Origin: Myxocyprinus asiaticus
Taxonomy: Eukaryota > Chordata > Actinopteri > Cypriniformes > Catostomidae
Length of the DNA stretch: 64,000 bases
Direction: 5' to 3'
Assembly (NCBI RefSeq): GCF_019703515.2
Contig: NC_059346.1
Span: forward strand, 16,461,001 to 16,525,000
Shown piece by piece: positions 44,301-53,536 of the stretch (its first letter is position 1; each line of letters begins with the position of its first letter). The notes beneath the pieces were generated by a model. That model searched no databases, had not been told where the DNA came from, and was given only the letters and a program-made list of their open reading frames with translations. A program made the translations under genes and the position numbers.

Positions 44301-45084
44301 CAAGTTTTTAAAATCTATTCTAGCAATGTTTATTGTGTTTTATATCTGTGTGTTGGTTTGATTTTAAAGGTAACAGACATAATGGTTTGACTGCAAATTC
44401 ATTTCAATTAATTGGTTTAAGTGAGATAAATCTGACAAATGGATGACACACTGTGTTCATTTCTGACACAGACTTGCAGTGTAAGAAACAATACCTTTTC
44501 AAAAAACAAGCTTGATAAAGACCTCTCCTTTTGATTGGCTCCTCACAAAGGTATAGTATCCCGTTTAATTAACGACTCTAACGATCTCATGGGTGAGCGA
44601 GGTCAGAAAGACCTGTTTAACGGAGCAAATATATTGCTGAGCAGGTGTTATAAAAACCCCAATCAGAGCACCTCTTTAACACTAGGAATCAAATGTCATA
44701 TAACCAATCTTATGAAAACTTTGCAGTGGTTAATAATTTGTAGCAACGTGCCTGTGTATATTTGAGCTACATTTCTTTGCTTTAAAGCTGATGCGTGTAT
44801 ACTTCTTCCGATCTTAAAATTCTTTCTCTTATCCCAGCTTAATATCCAGAGTCAACTATAAGCAAGTCATTTGTAGGTGGATTTCACCTAAAAGTCTAAT
44901 GCCTAAAGTATACTTCGGTCAGACGTGAACGCTACGTGTCTGCGTACAGGATGTGTGACGCACATTTCATCATCATCAAAGTGTTAGAGCACTGAACACA
45001 TGCGGCACGATTTTTCTAACCGTGTGTACTCTGAATGTGTAGTAAGCACATGCACCTGGAGTCTGAAGGAATATAAAAGCTGTG
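41361..45084. other. Long unassigned stretch
   Basis: No gene is recognised. Purine-rich simple sequence covers 41470-41680. (GA)n lies at 42393-42414 and poly(A) at 43379-43398. Around 43440-43520 short inverted ACTATTT/AAATAGT-type strings suggest MITE debris. The minus frame 42170-41706 (154 codons) has no recognisable domain and crosses simple sequence, so I do not call it a gene. Confidence 0.4.
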
Positions 45085-45282
45085 TCCCACATGACACACT
45101 ATACACTATGCACTTACAGAATACACTATGCACTCAGTCATTTAGTGTATACGTTTTCAAAGTGTAGTATAGTCCCAAATGGAACGCTTAACGTTTTTTT
45201 ACTACAAGGAAGCATTCGCCATTTAACAGCTGATGGAAGTGACGTTTCAAATGCACGTGATGTGTTCAACACTTGCAGTATA
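45085..45282. repeat. MITE (ACTATACACTATGCAC family), left part
   Basis: The strings CACTATACACTATGCAC, TTTCAAAGTGTAGTAT, CCAAATGGAAC and CATCAGCTG-type sequence are the reverse complement of 53395-53536. A Tc1 element interrupts the copy at 45283. Confidence 0.7.
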
Positions 45283-46373
45283 CACTGAGGAGCCAAAACC
45301 TTATGACCACTCACAGGTGAAACGAATAACGTTGATCATCTGCTAACAAGGCCACATGTCAAGGTCTGGGTAGATTAGATGGTAAGCAAAAAATCAGTTC
45401 TTGTTGTCAACGTGTTGAATGCTTGAGAAATGGGCAGGAGTAAAGACCAGAGAGACTTTGACAAGGGCCAAATTGTTATGGCCAGACAACTGGGTATCTC
45501 TGAAACGGCAAGGCTTGTGGGGTACTCCCAGTCAGCAGTGGTGAGTACCTACCAACCGTGGTCAGAGGAGGGACAAACCACAAACCGGCAACAGGGTGTT
45601 GGTCACCCAAGGCTCATCGATGCACAAGGGCAATGAAGGCTATCCCGTCTGGTCCGAACTGACAGAAGGTCTACTGTGGCATAAGTCACAGAAAATCTTA
45701 ATAATGGTTACGGAAGTAATGTGTCACAACACACAGTGCATCGCACCCTGCTGCGTAGCCGCAGAATGGTCAGAGTGCCCATGATGACCCCTGTCCACAT
45801 TTGAAAGCGCCTACAATGGGCACGCAAACTGGACCTTGGAGCAGTGGAAGAATGTTGCCTGGTCCGATGAGTCCCGTTTTCTTTTACATCACATAGATGG
45901 CCCTGTACAGTACATGTGCACCCTTTACCAGGGGAAGTGATAGGAAACCCTAGGTCCGGCCATTTATGTGGATGTCAATTTGACATGTGCCAACTACCTA
46001 AACATCGTTGCAGACCAGGTACACCCCTTCATGGCAATAGTATTCCCTGATGGCAGTCGCCTCTTTCAGCAGGATGATGTGCCATACTGCACACATTGTT
46101 TGGGAATGGTTTGAGGAACATGATGAAGAGTTTAAGGTGTTACCCTGGCCTCCAAATTCCCCAGGTCTCAATCCGATTGAGCATCTGTGGGATGTGCTGG
46201 ACCAACAAGTCCGATCCACAGCGGCTCCACCTCGCAACTTACAGGGCTTGAAGGATCTGCTGCTAATGTATTGGTGCCAGATACCACAGGACACATTCAG
46301 GGGTCTTGTAGAGTCCATGCCTCGGCAGGTCGGCATATTAGGCAGGTGGTCATAATGTTCTGGCTCATCGGTG
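45283..46373 (+). mobile_element. Tc1-like transposon, complete ends, multiply mutated
   Basis: Inverted termini CACTGAGGAGCCAAAACCTTATGACCAC at the left and GTGGTCATAATGTTCTGGCTC...CGGTG at the right, with TA on both sides (45281-45282 and 46374-46375), bound 1091 bp. The transposase lies on the plus strand. It sits inside a MITE copy, so it inserted later than the MITE. Confidence 0.92.
45430..46356 (+). pseudogene. Tc1 transposase, several stops and frameshifts
   Basis: The start MGRSKDQRDFDKGQIVMARQ at 45430 leads through an HTH (LGISETARLVGYSQSAVVST) to a stop at 45634. The same frame continues past it (RLSRLVRTDRRSTVA) with further stops. The first-Asp region reads WSDESRF in a shifted frame near 45866. 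The second-Asp region near 46065 reads FQQDD in place of the usual QDN. The third region is intact (SPGLNPIEHLWDVLDQQV at 46158), and the C-terminus is near 46356. About 300 codons if joined, as usual for the family. Confidence 0.88.
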
Positions 46374-46740
46374 TATCTAAAATAATGAACATATTCACAC
46401 AGCATGGGTGATGATAAATCCTTCAACTCACATTTGTAATATGCTGTCTTTACTAAAGTTTTGCAAATTGCCACAATCTGCATTGTTTACAATTGTTTTG
46501 TCAGACCAGCAACGCAGCCAGGTAACTCCACCCCTTCTGCTACGTACAGCAAGCCACGAGCACTGAGTGCATGTAGTGTCTAACATTCCACACTCTGTTT
46601 TGACAGTTGAAGTGCATAATCCGGGCACTCGTAGCACACTTCATTTTGTTGCATTTTCAGTGTAAACATACTACCCACACTAATTGCACAAAAAAATGAC
46701 ATAGAAAAGTGCAGAAGTGTGCATTTTGACATTAGTGTAC
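46374..46740. repeat. MITE (ACTATACACTATGCAC family), right part
   Basis: This continues the MITE interrupted by the Tc1 element. GAAGTGCATAATCCGGGCAC and AACATACTACCCACACTAATT resemble its other arm. The right boundary is uncertain. Sequence to 46930 is unassigned. Confidence 0.5.
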
Positions 46741-46939
46741 CTAAAGACATATTTATGAGTCAGTATTTCATAGCAGTCATAAAGCACATGTGCCAACTGC
46801 CTGTGTATGCGCAGTCAAATGAAGTATTCTTTGAAAGGCTAGCGTTAGCACAACACTTTAAGAATGCCAGTTAAGGTGTTTATACATACAAGAGCGACAT
46901 CGGGTTAGAGAGCAAAAAAAAAAAAAAAAGGTTTACGCT

Positions 46940-47282
46940 TGTGGCAAAGGTTCTTTCACTCTCTCAAGGAGAAGCGAGAGACGGCTTCAGCGAACAACAT
47001 GAGTTTATTTACAAACTCTGAATGCAACTCAAACAAAAATTGCGCTTTTTAGCAACCAAACGTAAAACATTTTTTATTATTTTTTTTGCTTTTCAGCAAA
47101 ACAGTGAAACTTCCACAACACACACACTGTACTCAGGATCACCCTTTAAATCACTCTCTGCTCTCACTGCAAACACAAAACAGCTGTTAGAGGTGATTTC
47201 CCACAGGTGCCAAACTTTACCGCGCTCACTCTCTCGGCCTCACTCTCCACAGACATTGCTCGGCCATGCCCCCATCACCACA
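46940..47282 (-). mobile_element. Solo LTR (Gypsy-like), family C
   Basis: On the minus strand it starts TGTGGTGATGGGGGCATGG and ends ACCTTTGCCACA: TG...CA ends, 343 bp. An AATAAAC signal lies about 60 bases from the end. Flanks are ACGCT (46935-46939) and ACACT (47283-47287), a 5-bp duplication with one change. Confidence 0.75.
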
Positions 47283-47287
47283 ACACT

Positions 47288-48313
47288 CAAACCATTTATG
47301 ACCTCACAAGGATAAAAGAAAACCGTTTAAGGTGTTTTCATGACCTTAAGGTTTTTGGCTTATTTAGCATAATCGTGTAAGATCATGGATGTAAACGCAT
47401 TTAGCTTTAATGTTGGCTAAAGTACCATGATTTTAAAGGGAATGTTGACCGAACAATAGAATATCCCACAGCACTACAGTTAAAATGGCCCATTAAGCAT
47501 AAGCTTTCAAGATAAATTAATTTATTAGAACCACACTTCACAAGAGAGTGGCAGCTCATCAAATGAAGAGAAGAAGAGGAATTCACTTTTTCTTCATTTT
47601 CCTTCCCTTATGTTTTTCTCTCCACCTCTCGGTAGCTCTCTGTTTAATTTTCCGCTGGTGAGGTCAAAATGGCAGTTTTCTCTTGAGCCAAGTCATCACA
47701 GCAGGTCTGAAACTCCTTCATTTACACATTACCTCCATCTGTCCATCCATCCATCTTCCTCTTTCAGTCACAATACTTTCACTCATTCATCTCCCTTTCA
47801 CTTCTCAATCCATGTGTTTCACTCCATCTCTCTCTAATTCACTCTCACTCAGAAAGCGAGAGACTTTGCTGATGCATCAGGTAAGCTTGGCTTCTTTTCT
47901 CTTGCAAATCTTTTTGGTTTATTCCTATTTTAGTGCTCTCCGTCCTTTCATTTGCCCTTTATCCTCTTTTTTCTTTCCTCACATGCTTTAACCCCACTTC
48001 TATCTCTATCTCTCTTTCTTTAGTTGTTCTTTATGCTAAGCTGAGCATGTGTAAGTAGAGTGAGTTAATAGTCTGTGACTCTGGGGTTTAGATTTGGTAA
48101 TATAAGCTCTAGGGATGACTGAGAAAAGAGGATGAGTCTTTAAAGAGACAGCGATTTACAGAAACTCTGCAGTCAGAATGTGTGCTAAAACATCGGTTCT
48201 CAATTGGCAGGTATGTTTTGATAGGGTCATGGACAGCATGGAAAAAACAATCCTATATGCAAATAAAAAAATGCAACGTTCCCCTATAATCATCCACAGC
48301 TGGGATGGCAACA
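47288..48313. other. Unassigned, pyrimidine-rich in part
   Basis: Bases 47580-48030 are rich in CT and CATCC strings and give false frames. No gene or defined element is seen. Confidence 0.4.
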
Positions 48314-48734
48314 TACACTCACTGAGCACTTTATTAGGAACACTATGGTCCTAATAAAGTACCCGACATGGTCTTCTGCTGTTGTAGCCTATCCGCCTCA
48401 AGGTTCGATGTATTGTGTATTCTGAGATGCTATTCTGCTCACTACAATTGTACAGAGTGGTTATCTGAGTTACTGTAGCCTTTCTGTCAGCTTGAACCAG
48501 TCTGGCCATTCTCTGTTGACCTCTCTCATCAACAAGGTGTTTCCGTCCGCATAACTGCAGCTCAGTGGATGTTTTTTGTTGAAAATCCCAGGAGATCAGA
48601 AGTTACAGAAACACTGTAACCAGCCTGTCTGGCAACAACAATCATGAATCGAAGTCACTGAGATCACACTTTTTTCCCCATTCTGATAGATGATGTGAAC
48701 ATTAACTGAAGCTTCTGACCCGTTTCTGAATTAA
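48314..48734 (-). mobile_element. Tc1-derived fragment with N-terminal transposase HTH
   Basis: The left end ACTCACTGAGCACTTTATTAGG and the interior closely follow 23461-23930, including the minus-strand HTH region and the phrase ATTCTCTGTTGACCTCTCTC. It ends at the poly(C) tract at 48735. Confidence 0.75.
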
Positions 48735-48751
48735 CCCCCCCCCCCCCCCCC
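48735..48751 (-). promoter_or_regulatory. Poly(G) tract (minus strand), probable polypurine tract of the Gypsy-like element
   Basis: Seventeen consecutive C on the plus strand mark the left end of the internal region of the LTR element at 51539. LTR elements have a purine tract just before the 3' LTR to prime plus-strand synthesis. The 3' LTR itself is absent: a Tc1 fragment starts here. Confidence 0.5.
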
Positions 48752-48799
48752 GCAAGCGGCTCCTGAAGTGAGGAGGCAGGCGATGCCGGGGTCCAAAGA

Positions 48800-49215
48800 A
48801 ACCAGGGCAGATCAGGTAGAGAACCAGGGAACCAAGGGAGCCAGAGCAGACCAGGCGGACAGCCATGAGACTAGGGATACTAGAGCAGGTCAGGTGGATG
48901 ACCAGGAAACCAAGGGAGCCAGAGCAGACCAGGTGGACGGCCAGGAGTCCCAGGAGACCAGAGCAGACCAGAGCAGATCAGGCAGATGGTCAGGAGACCC
49001 AGAAGACCAGAGCACATCAGGTGGACAACCAGGAGACCCAGAAGACCAGAGCAGATCAGGCGGACGGCCATGAGACCAAGGGGACCAGAGCAGATCTGGC
49101 AGAAGGCCAGGAGATCCAGAAGACCAGAGAAGATCAGATCAGGTGGATGACCAGGAGACCCAGAGGACCAGAGCAGATCAGGTGGTTGGCCAGGAGACCC
49201 AGGAGGCCACCTCAG
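48800..49215 (-). repeat. 39-bp minisatellite block
   Basis: About ten copies of a unit centred on GAGCAGA(T/C)CAGG(T/C)GGA and CCAGGAGACC. Units are 39 bp; minus-strand translation gives a 13-residue SPGxPGxPPDLLW-type repeat. Confidence 0.88.
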
Positions 49216-49854
49216 GGTAGGGACTGGATCAGGAGGCCTGGTTGACAGCCCCTGAGCTGAAACAGGGTCAGGAGAGCTGGGTGGTGACCACAGACTAGAG
49301 ACTGGAGCCGTGGAAGGCTGAGCTATGGGAGACTTGAGGGATGAAGCCATTGAAGGCGGAGCCGTGGGAAGCTCGAGAAGCAGAGCCATGGAAGACGGAG
49401 CCATTGCAGGCTCGAGGGGTGGAGCCATGGCAGGCGGAGCCCTGGGAGGATTGAGGGGTGAAGCCGTAGAATGCGGAGCTGTGACAGGCTCAAGGGGCGA
49501 AGTTGTAGAAGGCAGAGCCGTGGCAGGCTCGAGGCTAAGAGTCCAGGATGACTGGGAAATGACTTCAGTGGTCGTGAACATAAACAGAGTCTTGGGAGCA
49601 ACCTCTGTGGTCATGGGCATGGACAGAGTCTCGGGGGCGACCTCTGTGTTCGTGGGCATGGACTGAGACTCAGGAATGACATCTGTGGTCATGGGCATAG
49701 ACAGAGACTTGGGAACAATCTCTGTGGTCGTGGGTATAGGCAGAGACTCGGAGATGACCTCTATGGTCGTGAACATGGGCATAGTCTCGGGAACGACCTC
49801 TGTGGTCGTAGGCATGGACATAGTCTCAGGAATTACCTCTGTGGTCGTGAACAC
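48880..49854 (-). CDS. Low-complexity repeat protein of the LTR element (partial frame)
   Basis: The frame is 324 codons. Its first part consists of 13-residue repeats of the form TTEVVPETMSMPT. Then comes a Pro/Ala/Ser part with repeated PLEPxTAPxSTAS units. The last part has PGSPGQPPDLLW and, after a likely frameshift, Leu/Cys-rich repeats that are probably out of frame. It has no membrane anchor or enzyme motif that I recognise. The ATG at 49854 lies within the repeats, so the true start is probably upstream (50935). It could be gag-like, an accessory protein, or non-functional. Confidence 0.45.
   Translation of the reverse strand: MFTTTEVIPETMSMPTTTEVVPETMPMFTTIEVISESLPIPTTTEIVPKSLSMPMTTDVIPESQSMPTNTEVAPETLSMPMTTEVAPKTLFMFTTTEVISQSSWTLSLEPATALPSTTSPLEPVTAPHSTASPLNPPRAPPAMAPPLEPAMAPSSMALLLELPTAPPSMASSLKSPIAQPSTAPVSSLWSPPSSPDPVSAQGLSTRPPDPVPTLRWPPGSPGQPPDLLWSSGSPGHPPDLIFSGLLDLLAFCQICSGPLGLMAVRLICSGLLGLLVVHLMCSGLLGLLTICLICSGLLWSPGTPGRPPGLLWLPWFPGHPPDLL
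49325..49530 (-). repeat. 39-bp minisatellite block
   Basis: About five copies of a unit centred on GGCGGAGCC and GGCTCGAG(G/A). Minus-strand translation gives a PLEPxTAPxSTAS-like repeat. Confidence 0.82.
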
Positions 49855-50075
49855 TGGCAGAGACTTGGAAATGACTCTGTGGTTGTGAACACTGGTAGAG
49901 ACTTGGAAATTACCTCTGTGGTCGAGAACACTGGCAGAGACTTGGAAATGACTTTGTGGTCATGAACATGGGCAGAAACTTGGAAACGACTTTTGTGATC
50001 GTGAACATAGGCTGAGACTCAGAGACAATCTCTGTGGTCGTGAACACTGGCAGAGACTTGGAAACGGAAGTCTTT
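49570..50075 (-). repeat. 39-bp minisatellite block
   Basis: About twelve copies of a unit of the form GACCTCTGTGGTCGTG, GGCATGGACAGAGTCTCGGG. Two or three units near 49880-49980 have lost bases (ATGACTCTGTGG and ATGACTTTGTGG), breaking the frame. Confidence 0.88.
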
Positions 50076-50104
50076 CCTCTCCTCCTCCTCCGGATGGCCG
50101 AAGT

Positions 50105-50225
50105 AGGCAACGCAGGCTATGGGGCGGACGAGGCTGGCAATGCTGGCTCTGGGGCAGACGAGGCTGGCAATGCTGGCTCTGGGATGGACGAGGCTGGCAA
50201 CACTGGCTCAGGGATGGATGAGGCT
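50105..50225 (-). repeat. 30-bp minisatellite block
   Basis: Four copies of GACGAGGCTGGCAATGCTGG plus CTCTGGG(G/A). Minus-strand translation is LPASSAPEPA, ten residues. Confidence 0.88.
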
Positions 50226-50244
50226 TCCAGCTCATTGACCGTGG

Positions 50245-50400
50245 CAGGCGTGGGCATTTACTCGTTAGCCATGGCAGGCATGGGCGTCGGCTCATTGGCC
50301 GTGGCAGGCATGGGCGTCAGGTCATTGGCTGTGGCAGGCGTGGGCGTCAGCTCGTTGGCCGTGGCAGGCGTGGGTGTCAGCTCGTTGCTCATGGCAGGCA
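50245..50400 (-). repeat. 30-bp minisatellite block
   Basis: About five copies of TTGGCCGTGGCAGGCGTGGG plus CGTCAGCTCG. Minus-strand translation is ANELTPTPAT, ten residues. Confidence 0.88.
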
Positions 50401-50500
50401 AGGGTACTGACAATTTGTGGGAAAGAGTCTTTGTGGCCCTACGCACCGATATCAGTGGCGGATAATTCAACTTGGAGACAAGGGCTGTGAAGGACTTCGA

Positions 50501-50935
50501 TTAATGAGTCGCAGAAGACTGAACTGTGGCATTCCGTGGAGCAGACTCAGACGTGGCTGTGACATGGAATGGAGCAGGCTGAGGTTTGGCTGTGACATGG
50601 CATGGAGCAGGCTGAGGTTTGGCTGTGACATGGTATGGAGCAGGCTGAGGCATTGCTGTGACATGGCATGGAGCAGACTGAGGCGTGGCTGTGACATGGC
50701 ATGGAGCAGGCTGAGGCACGGCTGTGATATGGCATGGAGCAGACAGAGACATGGCTGTGACGTGGCATGGAGCAGGCTGAGGCATGGCTGTGACATGGCA
50801 TGGAGCAGACTCAGACGTGTCTGTGACATGGGATGGTGCAGGCTGAGGTTTGACTGTGACATGGGAGAAATGGGAGTACTCCCTTATTGATAAGTCTGCC
50901 TGGCTTAATTGAGTGAAGAATGCTGCTATATCCAT
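50501..50935 (-). CDS. N-terminal part of the LTR-element repeat protein
   Basis: The frame starts MDIAAFFTQLSQADLSIREY, the first ATG of good length after the LTR and leader, and this non-repetitive 22-residue head is followed by ten copies of an 11-residue unit HVTAxPQPAPC. It ends at a stop at 50501; the next repeat blocks follow in other frames, so indels or a nonsense change separate them. The helical N-terminus resembles the start of a gag-type protein but is too short to classify. Unusual Cys/His/Pro content comes from the repeats. Confidence 0.5.
   Translation of the reverse strand: MDIAAFFTQLSQADLSIREYSHFSHVTVKPQPAPSHVTDTSESAPCHVTAMPQPAPCHVTAMSLSAPCHITAVPQPAPCHVTATPQSAPCHVTAMPQPAPYHVTAKPQPAPCHVTAKPQPAPFHVTATSESAPRNATVQSSATH
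50545..50870 (-). repeat. 33-bp minisatellite block
   Basis: About ten copies of GGCTGTGACATGGCATGGAG plus CAGGCTGAGG(T/C). The unit encodes HVTAxPQPAPC on the minus strand. Confidence 0.92.
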
Positions 50936-51049
50936 GGTATGGTGAATTGTTCTAGCTGAGGCCGGGTGTGCCGCTGGGTTTGATGAAGGAGCTGAGACCT
51001 CGGTGGTTAGTTGAAAAAAGCTGCTGGATCAGTTTGTGGCGAAGTCTTC

Positions 51050-51539
51050 TGTAATGATGAGTCAACGGAGTTGAGATCCATGTGCAGCTTTAATAACAAT
51101 AAACGTAATAATACAGATAGGCAGGGGTCAATCACCAGCAACAGTAATATCCAAGGTAATCCAGAGAGGTAGTCAATAAACAGGCAAGAGGTCAGGGCAG
51201 GCAGCAGACAATCACAGGTTATATCCAAGTAAACAAGGCAGTAATAGTAGGCAGGTAGCAACGGGTCAAAACAGGGTAAACAGTCCAGGATCATACACAG
51301 GATATACAATAAACTAAGAGAACACTCAGAAATGTCAGCCAGGGCAAAACAAGACTTCGCTATGATAGCGAGTGAGAGTGAGACTTGAATAGCTGAGTAG
51401 ATGAGATACAGGTGAGCAGGTAATCAGTGCCAGGTACGGGGATTATTGGAAATGGAATTCAGAGTGTAAAAGTCAATATTCAGGTGATGGAGCCCTCAGG
51501 TGGTGAGTGGGAGGAACTACAGAGGCAGGATTCATGACA
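51050..51539 (-). repeat. 5' LTR of the Gypsy-like element
   Basis: On the minus strand it begins TGTCATGAATCCTGCC and ends GACTCATCATTACA, so it has TG...CA ends. A TATTAAAGC signal lies about 45 bases from the end. The leader GAAGACTTCGCCACAAACTG follows directly and could include the primer-binding site. The partner 3' LTR is not in the window. Confidence 0.78.
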
Positions 51540-53394
51540 ATATAGGCTTATGAGCTTTTAAAAGGGAGAAATTTCATACCATATTTTATATTGTTGATGT
51601 CAAAGACTGTGCATCCAATCAAACTTTGTATTTTGGTGAAAATGTATCTGTCACTTGGTAGAAGCTAGAAAAAAATCTTCATAAGGTAAAAAAATGGCAG
51701 ACTACATTGAATACGATTTCTCTTACAGTGAGCATAAACATGGTTTGCGCCAACTACAATGTGCTTCGTGTGTTAAATTATTGGCTTCCGAGAGCATGAA
51801 ACCATCAAAATTAAGAGAAATTTTAGAACTAAATTGTCAATTTTCTATTCAAACTATGTCATATTAATAATTTAGTGCTAATAATAATATTTTCAATATT
51901 AATACTATTGTCAGTGTGGGCAGTGACAGTAGATACATCTGTTTATCACATCTTTAAACTCTGATTGTGTGTGTGTCTGTGTGTACATGTTCATCTACCC
52001 TTGAATTATGTGTAGCTAGCAACACAATAGGAAACAAAAGATTTAGAAGAAGGAAAAGAGTGAAGGAAGGAGCAAGAGAGATTCATTGTGTACTGTAGGA
52101 GTCGAATGTTGATGATGAATTCTGATGGAAGTCTTCAGCTGTAAGTCTACATTTCCATTTCCATTTATTTTGTTGCAGACGCCTTCCTGCCACAACAGCT
52201 TACAAAGAACTGCATGTATTCTAGCAGGTCACTAAGGGCAGAAACCAAGCACCAAAAAACCATAAAATGGCTCTCAGAATGCTGTACCAATTTTAGTGCT
52301 ATCAGTAGAATAAGAGCAGGGCTTGGTGGAAATAGTCAAGGGTTGGTGTATTGTTTTTGCAACACAGAGAAAGTAACTGCCTTATATATACAGATATATT
52401 TCATAGCCTTTCCAGAAATCCTGATTCCAGCAAAAAGGTCAGGAAACACAGCAGGCGGTCGGCATCACCTGGCAACAGGAAATATCAATCATCATGCGCC
52501 TTTCGACACAGGTGGTTATGAACACAACAGCAGCGCTGTTGCAAAGAATCTGGGTTACGGCTCAGGCCATCAAGTTGAATAAAATCAGTAAATGATTTTG
52601 CTAAATCAATGTTGATCTAGTTGCTGCATCTATTTGGCTGCAAACTAGATTTGGCTGCGAAATGGAGCTTGCTTGTATAGCCATGACAAATCAGATGAGA
52701 GCAGATTTGTTACTTCTATATCATTGAAAGTCTGATTTAAAATAATATTTCACCCAAAATTGAAAATTGTGTAATCTTTTACCCTCGTTTCGCACTAAGC
52801 CCGTATGACTTTTCTGCCCAAGGAGAGGTTAGGCAGAAGGTTTATGCTGCTCTTTTCCATTAAATGAAATGTCTGTCATCATTTGGTCACCCTCATGTTG
52901 TTCCAAACCTGAATGCCTTTTTGTTTTTGTTTTTTGTGGAACACAAAAGGACATATAAAACAGAATATTCATGCTACACTCTTGCAGAATTTTCATGCTA
53001 CCCTTTTCCATAAATTAAAAATGAATGGGAACATGTATGGTGGCCCTGGGGATGCACAACACAACAAAATTAGCAAAGCAAACAAAAGTTGCATACAAAA
53101 CAAAAATAAACCACAACACAATGAAATCAACAAAAACAAATATATATTCCATTTCTGAAACCTAATCAGAAGAGACTCCATGCACTCTGGAAGGGCCAGA
53201 GTTACTGGCCGTGATGCTGGCCTGACAAAACAATTTTAATTAATGGTGAATGTGGCAACTAACGAAACTTCTGTGAAGACAGTACCTTACAAATGTGAGT
53301 TGAATGCTTTACCATCACCCCACGCGGTGTGAATATGTACATTATTTGAGACATAAGTGTTGAACTGACACGCTAAAGCTAGCGGCAACACATT
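51540..53394. other. Unassigned, with repeat pieces
   Basis: Bases 52165-52215 resemble a decayed GCAGACGC...CTTACA repeat common in fish. Bases 52738-52935 match the TTCACCC MITE family. Bases 52440-52590 are single-copy-looking. The frame at 52214-52582 (122 codons) has no recognised domain. Confidence 0.4.
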
Positions 53395-53536
53395 GTGTGT
53401 GTTTGAAACATCACTTCCATCAGCTGAAAAACAATGAATGCTTTATGTGTAGTAAAAAGGTTTTAGTGTTCCATTTGGGAAGATACTACACTTTGAAAAT
53501 GTGTAAACTATATGGCTGGGTGCATAGTGTATAGTG
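53395..53536. repeat. MITE (ACTATACACTATGCAC family, inverted), left part
   Basis: Reverse complement of the copy at 45085-45282, including CACTTCCATCAGCTG, CCATTTGGGAAGATACTAC and GCATAGTGTATAGTG. It is split by the hAT element at 53537. Confidence 0.75.

Larger units (their letters stand above)
48735..51539 (-). mobile_element. Gypsy-like LTR element remnant: 5' LTR plus minisatellite-rich internal region, no pol
   Basis: On the minus strand a 490-bp LTR (51539-51050) is followed by a leader, a start codon at 50935 and about 2 kb of Pro/Thr/Ser-rich coding-type tandem repeats that reach a poly(G) tract at 48751-48735. No protease, RT, RNase H or integrase motif is visible and no 3' LTR follows. 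The copy may be a non-autonomous family or the 5' part of a larger element with a deletion. Confidence 0.7.

Noticed and set aside
48768..49245. Plus-strand frames through the minisatellite as a gene
   Set aside because: The LTR element is on the minus strand and minisatellites with units divisible by three are open on both strands.
52214..52582. 122-codon plus-strand frame as a host gene
   Set aside because: No domain, ordinary random length in this composition, and adjacent repeat-derived sequence.
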